The notes under the pieces: generated by a model
What the model saw: the letters and a program-made list of their open reading frames with translations, nothing else
Told to the model about the DNA's origin: nothing
Database searches by the model: none
Position numbers and translations under genes: made by a program
Assembly (NCBI RefSeq): GCF_036711975.1
Contig: NW_027248941.1
Location: 1,984,001-2,048,000 of the forward strand
Direction: 5' to 3'
DNA: 64,000 nucleotides
DNA from: Onthophagus taurus
Lineage: Eukaryota > Arthropoda > Insecta > Coleoptera > Scarabaeidae
Shown: positions 12,601 to 25,300 of the stretch, piece after piece
Position numbering within the stretch: the first letter of the stretch is position 1
Layout of the letters: every line of letters begins with the position of its first letter

Positions 12601-13998
12601 CTCTGAATAGTATAGAAATTAAATTCAAGAATATCTTCCTGTTTATTGTTTTTATCAAAATATTTTTCAAATAAAACTTGTTTAGAATTAGAAAAGGAAC
12701 AACTTTTGTAGGCATCATTTTTTAAAATTATCAATTTTTAAATTTCCCTCTGAATAGTATAGAAAAGAAATTCAAGGTTATCTTCCCAATTATTGTTTTT
12801 ATCAAAATATTTTTCAAATAAAACTTGTTTAGAATTAGAAAAGGAACAACATTTGTTGGAACCATTTTTTAAAATTATCAATTTTTTAATTTCCCTCTGA
12901 ATAGTATAGAAATTAAATTCAAGAATATCTTCCTAATTATTGTTTGTATCAAAATATTTTTCAAATAAAACTTGTTTAGAATTAGAAAAGGAACAACTTT
13001 TGTAGACATCATTTTTTAAAATTATCAATTTTTAAATTTCCCTCTGAATAGTATAGAAACGAAATTCAAGAATATCTTCCCAATTATTGTTTTTATCAAA
13101 ATATTTTTCAAATAAAACTTGTTCAGAATTAAAAAAGGAACAACTTTTGTAGGCACCATTTTTTAAAATGATCAATTTTTAAATTTTTTTCTACTTACAT
13201 GTGCCCAGCAGCATCAGGACAATCACAATTCTTTAAATTCTCATAAAACCTAACCTTCCTAACATCCAAATGATTTCCATAATCACTTTGTAATTGATTA
13301 TTTTGATTGTTCACAAAATAATTCCCTGGAGATGGATAATCAATCGTCATAAAATCAGAAGGTGAGCCCAAAATCGAATCTTTATCTATATTCTCAAACA
13401 AACTCAAAATCTCATTTCCAATTAATTCATCGGTTTGGCAAGAAATATCGTTCGTAAACGCTTCCGTTTGGCATGAAATCGAACGTTTCGTTAAATTCCT
13501 TTTTAATTTACCCTTTTGATTCCTTTTTAATAACTTGACGATGTTTTGTAACGTTTTTTGTTGGTTCGATCTCCTAACAATCTTTTTTTTCGCCCGAATT
13601 CGATTTGGTTTCACTTCATTAACATCCATTTTACGTTTAATTAATTCGACTTCTTCCGGCTCAGTTTTAACTGCGACTAATTCGTGTGAAGTCCCACTTT
13701 TTTGATTATTTTCGTTATCTCCGTTGCGATAAGGTTTGGCCTCCACATGTTTCTTATCTTTGATGTTTGGAAGTTGTTCTAAAACTGCTTTTCTTACGTT
13801 TTCCGGGACCATTGTGCACAATCTCATTGGGATTCGGACACTTTTATTGTTTTGTAATATGATTACTTTGTTATTTCCGGTTAAAACGACGCTTTTTCCT
13901 TCCACTCCCAAGCCTAAATTTCGTTTTCTCGTAACGGGTTGGTTATTTTTGAACCCGATTAGCTCGGTTTCGTTTCGAAACTGATCCATTATATCCAT
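6622..13998 (-). CDS. IkB-like ankyrin-repeat protein, probably nuclear (513 aa, 3 exons)
   Basis: Exons are 13998-13199, 7423-6963 and 6902-6622. Joins AT|T and C|TG keep frame and total 514 codons. Residues 1-267 are charged and low in order, with basic clusters (NRIRAKKKIVRR; KGKLKRNLTKRS) that suggest nuclear localisation, a sumoylation-like VKTE, and a doubled motif ISCQTE/ISCQTD. Residues about 267-440 are ankyrin repeats: IPLHIAVLHNNKAEV, NTPLHLAVLNESDIEIIKVL, NTSLHNAIHSNEDEQIL, FTPLMLCVIEDKHKMAMNCI, RTSLFHAVENNNLQMVKLFM. This layout resembles nuclear IkB proteins (Bcl-3, IkB-zeta, Drosophila Charon/Pickle), which bind NF-kB factors such as Relish. The exact orthologue is not established. 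The C-terminal 75 residues are basic and unrecognised. Intron 1 (5775 bp) is almost all satellite. Confidence 0.8.
7490..11490 (+). repeat. 300-bp satellite B1, about 13 copies, in ankyrin-gene intron 1
   Basis: Highly similar units repeat every 300 bases from the box GTAGAGCCCCACCTGGTGGA (about 7700, 8000, 8301, 8600 and onward). Each also carries ATTGACAGCTCTGTACTA and TATTCAGAGGGAAATTAAAA. Some units have CCGATCTGGTGG instead of CCCACCTGGTGG. A stretch at about 8760-9690 recurs at +1199 bases (about 9960-10890), a four-monomer higher-order repeat. The short reading frames at 9216 and 10415 are identical because of it, and they are not genes. Confidence 0.95.
11500..13190 (-). repeat. 148-bp satellite B2, inverted relative of B1
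   Basis: About eleven units of about 148 bases, marked by AAAAGGAACAACTTTTGTAG, ATCAAAATATTTTTCAAAT and TTTCCCTCTGAATAGTATAG. The last word is the reverse complement of the TACTATTCAGAGGGAAA box of B1, and other parts match B1 in reverse too, so the two arrays face each other with a switch near 11500. The array runs to within about 10 bases of the exon 1 donor at 13198. Confidence 0.93.
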
Positions 13999-14450
13999 GA
14001 CAAAGACTTTTTTGGGGAAACCCAGCTATTTGTTTGAGGGGAATTCGATTTTTCTACTGAAACTGATTACGAATAACCGCGATTACGGTACTTTCCAGTA
14101 TAATTACGTAGACAGGTTCTTCCCCTGCGTGTAACCTCGTGTTTACGGTGCTTGTGTACTTACGCGACTCAATTAATGAGGGTTAAACGCAACAGATGGC
14201 GATATCAAGCGTTTCTACTCCGACTTTAATCAATAATCTAAAATATTTTCGATCGATTTTAAAGCGGTTTTATCTCGTTTTAATCCCAAAAATATATAAA
14301 AATAGAAATGATTTAAGTTTTTTAGGTTATTTTTAGACTTTTAGATGTTTGACGTTTAACGATTTTATTTAAGTAGTACCAACATAAATTTCATCAACCA
14401 AATCGATATACATTTGCGCCATCTATATTACAATGATTTAAATTAAATTA
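13999..14450. promoter_or_regulatory. 5' flank of the ankyrin gene
   Basis: This unique stretch lies directly upstream of the start codon and is less AT-rich than the arrays, for example CCTGCGTGTAACCTCGTG near 14120 and ACTTACGCGACTC near 14158. It presumably holds the 5' UTR and promoter. No TATA box or initiator was identified with confidence. It also contains CGCCATCTATATTACAAT, repeated near 18745. Confidence 0.4.
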
Positions 14451-17400
14451 ATTTTTAATAATTTATTTAAACATTTTATTAAATAATATTAACCATTAAT
14501 CAATTTAAACCCATTTTAATTCTTAACATTAAAAAATAAGTCAAAATTATATTTTTAGGTTATGTTTCGACTTTGACATTTCAATTTTGACGTTTAATTA
14601 ACACCTAAAAACATTAATTTTGAATTATTTATTAATAAAAAGGTTATTTACCCACCTCGATATCGTTTTGCATTAATTTGAGACGCATTTACAATAATAA
14701 AATTAGAAAAAGTCCTTGGAGATACCTCTTGGAACTTCCGAGAGTTAAATTTAAGCATTATTTTGCGTTTTTCTGATATATTCTCTATTTGCAACTTAAA
14801 TTAATCATTTAAAATGTATTCCAATCCATTTTAACTCATTTTAATTGGAAAAATATTAAAAAATAATCCCAATTTATTTTTTTGAGGTTATGTTTCGACT
14901 TTGACATTTCAATTTTGACGTTTAATTAGCACCTAAAAACATTAATTTTGATTTATTTATTAATAAAAACGTTATTTACCCACCTCGATATCGTTTTGCA
15001 TTAATTTGAGATGGATTTACAATAATAAAATTGAAAAAAGTCCTTGGAGATAACTCTTGGAACTTCCGAGAGCAAAATTTCATCCAAATTAAGCATTATT
15101 TCGTGTTTTTCTGATATATTCTCTACCTTTAACTTAAACAAAGAATCTAAAATGTGTTCCAATCGATTTTAACTCATTTTAATCCGAAAAATATTAAAAA
15201 ATAATCCCAATTTATTTTTTTGAGGTTATGTTTCGACTTTGACATTTCAATTTTGACGTTTAATTAGCACCTAAAAACATTAATTTTGAATTATTTATTA
15301 ATAAAAACGTTATTTACCCACCTCGATATCGTTTTGCATTAATTTGAGATGGATTTACAATAATAAAATTGAAAAAAGTCCTTGGAGATAACTCTTGGAA
15401 CTTCCGAGAGCTAAATTTCATCCAAATTAAGCATTATTTCGCGTTTTTCTGATATATTCTCTATCTTTAACTTAAACAAATAATCTAAAATGTATTCCAA
15501 TCCATTTTAACTCATTTTAATTGGAAAAATATTAAAAAATAATCCCAATTTATTTTTTTGAGGTTATGTTTCGACTTTGACATTTCAATTTTGACGTTTA
15601 ATTAGCACCTAAAAACATTAATTTTGAATTATTTATTAATAAAAACGTTATTTACCCACCTCGATATCGTTTTGCATTAATTTGAGATGGATTTACAATA
15701 ATAAAATTGAAAAAAGTCCTTGGTGATAACTCTTGGAACTTCCGAGAGCAAAATTTCATCCAAATTAAGCATTATTTCGTGTTTTTCTGATATATTCTCT
15801 ACCTTTCACTTAAACAAAGAATCTAAAATGTGTTCCAATCGATTTTAACTCATTTTAATCCGAAAAATATTAAAAAATACTTCAAATTCATTTTTTTTAG
15901 GTTATGTTTCGACATTGACATTTCAATTTGACGTTTAATTAGCACCTAAAAACATTAATTTTGAATTATTTATTAATAAAAACGTTATTTACCCACCTCG
16001 ATATCGTTTTGCATTAATTTGAGATGCATTTACAACAATAAAATTAGAAAAAGTCCTCCGAGACACCTCTTAAAACTTCCGAGAGCTAAATTTCATTCAA
16101 ATTAAGCATTATTTCGCGTTTTTCTGATATATTCTGTATTTGCAACTTAAATAAATAATCTAAAATGTATTCCAATCCATTTGAACTCATTTTAATTCTT
16201 AATATTAAAAAATAGTTCAAATTCATTTTTTTTAGGTTATGTTTCGATTTTGACATTTCAATTTGACGTTTAATTAACACCTAAAAACATTAATTTTGAA
16301 TTATTTATTAATAAAAACGTTATTTTCTCACCTCGATATCGTTTTACATTAATTTGAGATGCATTTACAACAATAAAATTAGAAAAAGTCCTCCGAGACA
16401 CCTCTCAGAACTTTCGAGAGCTAAATTTCATTCAAATTAAGCATTATTTCGTGTTTTTCTGATATATTCTCTATTTTTAACTTAAATAAATAATCTAAAT
16501 CGATTTTAAGCCATTCTAATTCGAAAAATATTAAAAAATAATCCCAATTTATTTTTTTGAGGTTATGTTTCGACTTTGACATTTCAATTTGACGTTTAAT
16601 TAGCACCTAAAAACATCAATTTTGAATTATTTATTAATAAAAACGTTATTTACCCACCTCGATATCGTTTTGCATTAATTTGAGATGCATTTACAAAAAT
16701 AAAATTAGAAAAAATCCTCCGAGACACCTCTTAGAACTTCCGAGAGCTAAATTTCATCCAAATTAAGTATTATTTCGCGTTTTTCTGATATATTCTCTAT
16801 TTTTAACTTAAATAAATAATCTAAATCGATTTTAAGCCATTCTAATTCGAAAAATATTAAAAAATAATCCCAATTTATTTTTTTGAGGTTATGTTTCAAC
16901 TTTGACATTTCAATTTGACGTTTAATTAACACCTAAAAACATTAATTTTGAATTATTTATTAATAAAAACGTTATTTTCTCACCTCGATATCGTTTTACA
17001 TTAATTTGAGATGCATTTACAACAATAAAATTAGAAAAAGTCCTCCGAGACACCTCTCAGAACTTTCGAGAGCTAAATTTCATTCAAATTAAGCATTATT
17101 TCGTGTTTTTCTGATATATTCTCTATTTTTAACTTAAATAAATAATCTAAATCGATTTTAAGCCATTCTAATTCGAAAAATATTAAAAAATAATCCCAAT
17201 TTATTTTTTTGAGGTTATATTTCGACTTTGACATTTCAATTTGACGTTTAATTAGCACCTAAAAACATTAATTTTGAATTATTTATTAATAAAAACGTTA
17301 TTTACCCACCTCGATATCGTTTTGCATTAATTTGAGATGCATTTACAATAATAAAATTAGAAAAAGTCCTTGGGGATACCTCTTGGAACTTCCGAGAGCA

Positions 17401-17742
17401 AAATTTCATCCAAAATATGCATTATTTCGCGTTTTTCTGATATATTCTCTATTTTTAACTTAAATAAATAATCTAAATCGATTTTAAGTCATTCTAATTC
17501 GAAAAATATTAAAAAATAATCCCAATTTACTTTTTTGAGGTTATGTTTCAACTTTGACATTTCAAGTTGAGGTTTAATTAGCACCTAAAAACATTAATTT
17601 TGAATTATTTATTAATAAAAACGTTATTTACCCACCTCGATATCGTTTTGCATTAAATTGAGATGGATTTACAATAACAAAAGTAGAAATAGTCTTCCGA
17701 GAGACCTCTTGGAACTTCCGAGAGCTAAATTTCACTTGTAAT
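14450..17742 (-). repeat. ~330-bp satellite C derived from the last exon of the PTB gene, ~10 copies
   Basis: Units of about 326-338 bases, recognised by CACCTCGATATCGTTTTGCA (about 14657, 14981, 15320, 15658, 15995, 16331, 16658, 16982, 17311, 17635). Each aligns on the minus strand with the PTB gene's exon 4 and downstream flank (19330-19561). Shared blocks: GATATC...TTAATTTGAG, ACAATAA, CCGAG.GCT.AATTTCATC, GCATTATTT and ATATTCTCTAT.TT.AAC.TA, plus the flank TTTAGCACCTAAAAAC. In protein terms the units keep KIENISEKREIM and DEI, against the exon's VEDREDIKKEREIM and GDEI. Stops and deletions show they are not functional. Four small frames (16086-17258) are shadows of this. Confidence 0.9.
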
Positions 17743-19250
17743 TTCACTTTATAATATAAAACATTATTTACTGACGAATTCAGTTATGTATTATTGGCCG
17801 TTGGTGTTTTTTATTGTATATAACCCATGTAAAGTCCATACGAAGTATTTTAAAAGCCCCCTTGACAGATACATAACCTCAATTTGATTTTTTTCTCAAT
17901 TTCTTATTCAAATCCTTATTCATCCAGTTAAAGTTATTAAAAATGATGATCTTAGCATAGTAAGAATGAAAAACAGCCGTCTTTTGTGTGAATTAATGAA
18001 ATTTTAGACGAAAATTCATAACCTCCAGATTTTTGGAATTTTGCCCTTGTATGTAGAAGAAAATGATCAGATATCTGAAAAGCAATTTAAAAAAGCATTA
18101 AAATACAAAATTTCATACATAAATATAGTTATTAAACAAAAAAAATTAAATTATTAATCAAATTAAATTAGTGACATTTCAAATGTTAAAGTTGGTAATA
18201 TTGGAAAATTTTAAAAACGAATTTCAAGTTAATGGAATTGACCAATCAGGAAACGTTATTTTTCAATTTCAACATTAAACAAAGGAAAATTAAAAATTTT
18301 AGTGTGGTTTTGAACTTGAGGGAGAACGCACGCAAATTTTGTCTCGTCGAACGTTTTAGGTTATGTGAAAAGATAAATGTTGACATAACCTCAAAATAAA
18401 AAAAAATCCCATACCATGGACTTCATTATCCTACAACCCTGGTGAAGAAACATCATTGTGGTTCCCGTTCCTGATAATCCTTGAATCCCGTACCGTGGAC
18501 TTCTTTATCCTACAACCAACAGACCAAGCTAAGTGTTGTTATTTTCTTTAATTTTATTCTTGTTGATTTAGTTAACTTACTTATAACTCATTATTAATTT
18601 ATTTTTTTTTGTGGTTATGTTGTTACTATTTAAACAAGTGATTTTCCTCAATTTGATAGATTAATTAATTTTACTAAAATTTGTTATAAATTTATTTTTT
18701 TAGGTTATGTTATTAGACGTTTGTCATATTAATCACGATTAAACTAGCGCCATCTATATTACAAAGCTTTAATTTAATAAGTAATAATTTAGATTTTTGA
18801 TAGATGGCGCTTTAAAATAAATTTAATGGCGTCAAACCGCGGTACTTTGTAAATATCTAGGGACTTTAAATTTATTTAAACAATATTGAAGATGAAAAAG
18901 CGAATTAAATCATAAACGTTTATTTAAATGGCACTATACATATATATTTTTGAATTAATTATAATTTCTTATGATTACCGGTGATAACTAAACAAAGAAA
19001 TGGAATAAAATAGCGATAATCTAATAATCATGAGTAATATAACCTTAATATTTACACAAAAATTAAAATGATTCCTTTATTATAACTAATTAATTGTTAT
19101 TATTTGGTAAAATTACTTAAAAAAAAATCGGTACGTAAAAATATAATAATAGATCCGATACCTTCAAATAAAATTAAATTTATGAAATATCTAAAAACCT
19201 CAATTTTGATTAATTTCCGTGATGATTTGAGCAAAAATTGTTAAAATCTA
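17743..19250. other. Intergenic sequence between satellite C and the PTB gene
   Basis: AT-rich and mostly unique. It contains an imperfect direct repeat at about 18405-18520 (CCATACCATGGACTTC... and CCGTACCGTGGACTTC..., each followed by TTATCCTACAACC). It also has a loose inverted pair GCGCCATCTAT / ATAGATGGCGC at about 18748-18810 and several copies of the word ATAACCTCAA. A TTTATT at 19252-19257 can serve as the minus-strand poly(A) signal of the PTB gene. No gene is supported. Confidence 0.5.
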
Positions 19251-19375
19251 CTTTATTTACAACTCCTTGCTTGCTTTTTTTTTGGTAGTTATTTACAATA
19301 ATTGCTATCCCTCATTAATTTAGCACCTAAAAACGATCGTTAAACATAGATATTTCGATGATCAACATTTTTTAC

Positions 19376-22300
19376 CTATCTCCGATATCCCTTTCCGTTA
19401 ATTTGAGCTGGAGTGACAATAACGGAACCGGGAGGGGGCCCCCTTGCCTCGTAAATAGCCCGAGGCACCTCCGAGCGCTCAATTTCATCTCCAGATAAGT
19501 CTAAATCATGCACCATTTGCATTATTTCCCTCTCCTTTTTTATATCTTCTCTATCTTCAACCTAAAATTCAATTTTAAATCAATTAAATTAATTAAATTA
19601 AATCATCTTACATCGACCCCATTAGGAATTGGAGTTGCAAATTTTAAATTAGCCAAAGATCCATAACTTCTCGATCTGTGTTCTTGTCGAATTGAATAAC
19701 TAAAAGCCCGCTCGTTTAAGTGGCCCTTCTTCCTGTAAATCCCCGTGTTAAAAGGACTCCCACCCTCATCGTCCCTAATTAAATTAGGATCATCCAATCC
19801 ATTCATACTTTGGGTTAATTTCTTATTCATTTTCGCCGATGGTACTTGTTGTTTTTCTTGGGATTTCTCTCGTTGTTTTTGTTTGTGTTTCGGGGATTCC
19901 ATCGTTGCGTAATGTTGCATTAAATAGGCTTCGTGCGGGAAATTAACCGGTTGATAACTGGCGACGGGGGACATCGCGCGATTACTTGGCATATAAATCG
20001 GTTCTTCGACGCCGCGTTGTTTCGATTTGTTTTTGTTTTTTTTGTTGGTCATCGTTGTGGGGGGTAAAATCACCGAGGCCGGGACTGGGACTAAAGGTGG
20101 CGGGATTGGGCGTGCTGGGATTAACATTTTCCCTCTGGGTCGATGGGAAAATGTGTTTCCGTGTTTCATAAATTTTGGGTTTGGTAATGTTTGGTGGGGA
20201 TGGTGATGCGGTGCCATGATGTAAATCGGTTGTTGTTGAATATTTTGTTGTTGTTGGAAATGTTGGGGAATTCGCCCTTGTTTTAACATCGTCCCAGAAA
20301 CACTATTAGCTTTTCCGTTCATTAATCCCGATGAGTAAAGTTCCTCTTTTTGGTGGTGATTCCCGTTGGACATTCGATTTTTTGGTCGTTGTTGTTTTTT
20401 GTTTGAATTTGTTTTTTCTTTTGATGATGGGGGTGGAGGCGGGGGTGGAACTGTAACCGGAGCCGTGATTTGGCGCGGTCTTGATGGCCTGCTTATCGTT
20501 GATGAAGAGTAAACATCGTAAATTTGATCGATGTTGTCTTGCGAACCGGCCCAAACTTTATGGTTTTCATCTCCGTTGTAAATACTTATTTCGTCGTTCG
20601 ATTTTCCGATTGTGTTTATTGTCATCGTTGAACCTGATTGTGATCGGTTCATTTTCCAATCTTCCACCTAAAATGTCAAAAAAGTTTTTTATTTCTTATT
20701 TTAGGTTAAATTGTAGTATAAAATCATTTTTGTTTAAAATGTAACATCAAAATTCGTAATCGTCATTAAAAATCCTTTGAAATGAGTACCAACATGATAG
20801 GGTTATTTCAATTTTTTTTTTCAAAATGGCGGCTAACATTTTAGGTTATCTTTTTTATTTTTGAAGATAACCCCGTCGAGTTTGGTCTCAAATTAATGGA
20901 TTTTTTATTTCCTCTTAAAAAATATCAAACAAAAATGTTTTAATTATTATTAGATTAGGTTAGGTTCGATTAGGTTGGGTTTTAAAATGACTACTTTAAT
21001 GTAAAAATTCGTAATCAACATTAAAAATCCTTTAAAATAACTACCAACACCATGGGGTTATCTTAAATCTTTCTTTCAAAATGGCGGCTAAGATTTTAGG
21101 TTAGGTTTTTAGGTTATCTTTTTAATTTTTGAAGATAACCCCATCGAGTTTGGACTCAAATTAAAGGATTTTTTATTTCCTAACAAAAAATATCAACAAA
21201 AATCTTCATTTATTTTGTGAGGAGAGGTTAGGTTCGATTAGGTTGGGTTTAAAAATGATTACTTTTCAATTTTTCATTTAAAAAATCGTAATCTCCATTA
21301 AAAATCCTTTAAAATGAGTACCAACACGACCCTGTTATTTCAATTTTTTTTTTTCAAAATGGCGGATTTTTATATCATCGATGTCATTCGGATTTAAACG
21401 ATTTTTTGAGATAACCCCGTCGTGTTTGGGTTCAAAGTAAAAGATTTTTTATTTCCTGTCAGAAAATATCACCGAAAATTCTTTTCTATTTTACTAGGTT
21501 AGGTTATGCTTGATTAAGTTGAATTGGGTTGGGTTGGATTACTTTTTAATTTAAAAAAATGTCATCCTCATTAAAAATCCTTTAAAATGAGTACCAACAA
21601 GGTGGGGTTACCTTAATTTTTTTTTTCAAAATGGCGGCTAAGTTATTTAGGTTATCTTTTTCATTTTTGAAGATCACCCCATCGAGTTTGGACTCATTTT
21701 AAAGGATTTTTTCATTATCTTTACAAAAGCATCAGTAAAAAATTAAATTTACAGTTTTATATCTTTATAAATTAGGTTATGCACGATTTAGATGATGTTG
21801 AAAAAAATTTTTATATAAATATTCATAATCCACATCAAAAATCCTTTAAAATGATACCAAACACGATGGGGTTATTCAAAAATCAACTTATTGATTATTT
21901 TCAAAATGGCGGATTCCCATATCATCGATATCATTAAAGTATAAATGATTTTTAGAGATATCCCCGTCGTGTTTATACTCAAATTAAAAGATTTTTTATT
22001 TCCTATTAATATATGTCAATGAAAATTGTTTTTTTCAAAATGGCGGCTAAGTTATCTAGGTTATCTTTTTCATTTTTGAAGATACCCCCATCGAGTTTAG
22101 ACTCATTTTAGAGGATTTTTCGTTATCTTTACGAAAACATCAACAAAAAATTAAATTAGAAATTTTATACTTTTATAAGTTAGGTTATGTTCAATTAGGA
22201 TGATGTTGAAACATTTTTTTATATTAAAATTCATAATCTACATCAAAGATCCTTAAAAATGATACCAAACACGATGAGGTTATTCAAAAATCAACTTATT

Positions 22301-25300
22301 CATAATTTTCAAAATGGCGGATTTCCATATCATCGATATCATTAAAGTATAAATGATTTTTTGAGATAACCCCATCGTGTTTGGGCTCAAATTAAAGGAT
22401 TTTTTATTACCTATTGATATATGTCAACGAAAATTATTTTTTCAAAATGGCGGTTATGTTATCTAGGTTATCTTTTTTATTTTTGAAGATAACTCCATCG
22501 AGTTTGGACTCATTTTAGAGGATTTTTCTTTATATTTACGAAAACATCAGCAAAAAATTAAATTAGAAATTTTATACTTTTATAAGTTAGGTTATGCTCA
22601 ATTTAGATGATGTTGAAACATTTTTTTATATTAAAATTCATAATCCACATCAAAAATCCTTAAAAATGATACCAAACACGATGGGGTTATTCAAAAATCA
22701 ACTTATTCATAATTTTCAAAATGGCGGATTTCCATATCATCGATATCATTAAAGTATAAATGATTTTTTAAGATAACCCCATCGTGTTTGCTCTCAAATT
22801 AAAGGATTTTTTATTACCTATTGATATATGTCAACGAAAATTATTTTTTCAAAATGGCGGTTATGTTATCTAGGTTATCTTTTTCATTTTTGAAGATACC
22901 CCCATCGAGTTTAGACTCATTTTACAGGATTTTTCGTTATCTTTACGAAAACATCAACAAAAAATTAAATTAGAAATTTTATACTTTTATAAGTTAGGTT
23001 ATGCTCAATTTAGATGATGCTGAAACATTTTTTTATATTAAAATTCATAATCTACATCAAAAATCCTTAAAAATGATACCAAACACGATGGGGTTATTCA
23101 AAAATCAAAATTTCGACTTCTTTCAAAATGGCGGCTAAGTTATTTAGGTTACCTTTTTTAGTTTTGAAGATAACTCCATCGAGTTTAGACTCATTTTAGA
23201 GGATTTTTCATTATCTTTACGAAAATGTTAACAAAAAATTTAATTTCATATTTTATACTTTTATAAGTTAGGTTATGTTCAATTAGGATGATGTTGAAAC
23301 ATTTTTTTATATTGCAATTCATAATCCACATCAAAAATCCTTTATAATGACACCAAACACGATGGGGTTATTCAAAAATCAACTTTTTGATTTCTTTCAA
23401 AATGGCGGATCTCCATATCATTGATATCATTTAAGTATAAATGATTTTTTGAGATAAACCCATCGTGTTTGGGCTCAAATTAAAGGATTTTTCATTTCCT
23501 ATTGATATATGTTAATGGAAATTGTTTTTTCAAAATGTCGGCTAAGTTATTTAGGTTATCTTTTTTATTTTTAAAGATAACCCCATTGAGTTTGGACTCA
23601 TTTCAGCGGATTTTTCATTATCTTTACGAAAACATCAACAAAAAATTAAATTAGAAATTTTATACTTTTATAAGTTAGGTTATGCTCAATTTAGATGATG
23701 CTGAAACATTTTTTTATATTAAAATTCATAATCTACATCAAAAATCCTTAAAAATGATACCAAACACGATGGGGTTATTCAAAAATCAAAATTTCGACTT
23801 CTTTCAAAATGGCGGCTAAGTTATTTAGGTTACCTTTTTTAGTTTTGAAGATAACTCCATCGAGTTTAGACTCATTTTAGAGGATTTTTCATTATCTTTA
23901 CGAAAATGTTAACAAAAAATTTAATTTCATATTTTATACTTTTATAAGTTAGGTTATGTTCAATTAGGATGATGTTGAAACATTTTTTTATATTGCAATT
24001 CATAATCCACATCAAAAATCCTTTATAATGACACCAAACACGATGGGGTTATTCAAAAATCAACTTTTTGATTTCTTTCAAAATGGCGGATCTCCATATC
24101 ATTGATATCATTTAAGTATAAATGATTTTTTGAGATAAACCCATCGTGTTTGGACTCAAATTAAAGGATTTTTCATTTCCTATTGATATATGTTAATGGA
24201 AATTGTTTTTTCAAAATGTCGGCTAAGTTATTTAGGTTATCTTTTTTATTTTTAAAGATAACCCCATTGAGTTTGGACTCATTTCAGCGGATTTTTCATT
24301 ATCTTTACGAAAACATCAACAAAAAATTAAATTAGAAATTTTATACTTTTATAAGTTAGGTTATGCTCAATTTAGATGATGCTGAAACATTTTTTTATAT
24401 TAAAATTCATAATCTACATCAAAAATCCTTAAAAATGATACCAAACACGATGGGGTTATTCAAAAATCAAAATTTCGACTTCTTTCAAAATGGCGGCTAA
24501 GTTATTTAGGTTACCTTTTTTAGTTTTGAAGATAACTCCATCGAGTTTAGACTCATTTTAGAGGATTTTTCATTATCTTTACGAAAATGTTAACAAAAAA
24601 TTTAATTTCATATTTTATACTTTTATAAGTTAGGTTATGTTCAATTAGGATGATGTTGAAACATTTTTTTATATTGCAATTCATAATCCACATCAAAAAT
24701 CCTTTATAATGACACCAAACACGATGGGGTTATTCAAAAATCAACTTTTTGATTTCTTTCAAAATGGCGGATCTCCATATCATTGATATCATTTAAGTAT
24801 AAATGATTTTTTGAGATAAACCCATCGTGTTTGGACTCAAATTAAAGGATTTTTCATTTCCTATTGATATATGTTAATGGAAATTGTTTTTTCAAAATGT
24901 CGGCTAAGTTATTTAGGTTATCTTTTTTATTTTTAAAGATAACCCCATTGAGTTTGGACTCATTTCAGCGGATTTTTCATTATCTTTACGAAAACATCAA
25001 CAAAAAATTAAATTAGAAATTTTATACTTTTATAAGTTAGGTTATGCTCAATTTAGATGATGCTGAAACATTTTTTTATATTAAAATTCATAATCTACAT
25101 CAAAAATCCTTAAAAATGATACCAAACACGATGGGGTTATTCAAAAATCAAAATTTCGACTTCTTTCAAAATGGCGGCTAAGTTATTTAGGTTACCTTTT
25201 TTAGTTTTGAAGATAACTCCATCGAGTTTAGACTCATTTTAGAGGATTTTTCATTATCTTTACGAAAATGTTAACAAAAAATTTAATTTCATATTTTATA

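Noticed and set aside
13736..13984. Plus-strand frame opposite ankyrin-gene exon 1
   Set aside because: Antisense shadow of a well-supported exon; same for 20306-20554 and 20481-20744 (PTB exon 3) and 59332-60231 (DAGL tail).
16086..17258. Four similar 61-64-codon minus-strand frames as a small gene family
   Set aside because: They lie at one place in each unit of satellite C and end in the decayed exon copy; no start context or conservation beyond the repeat.
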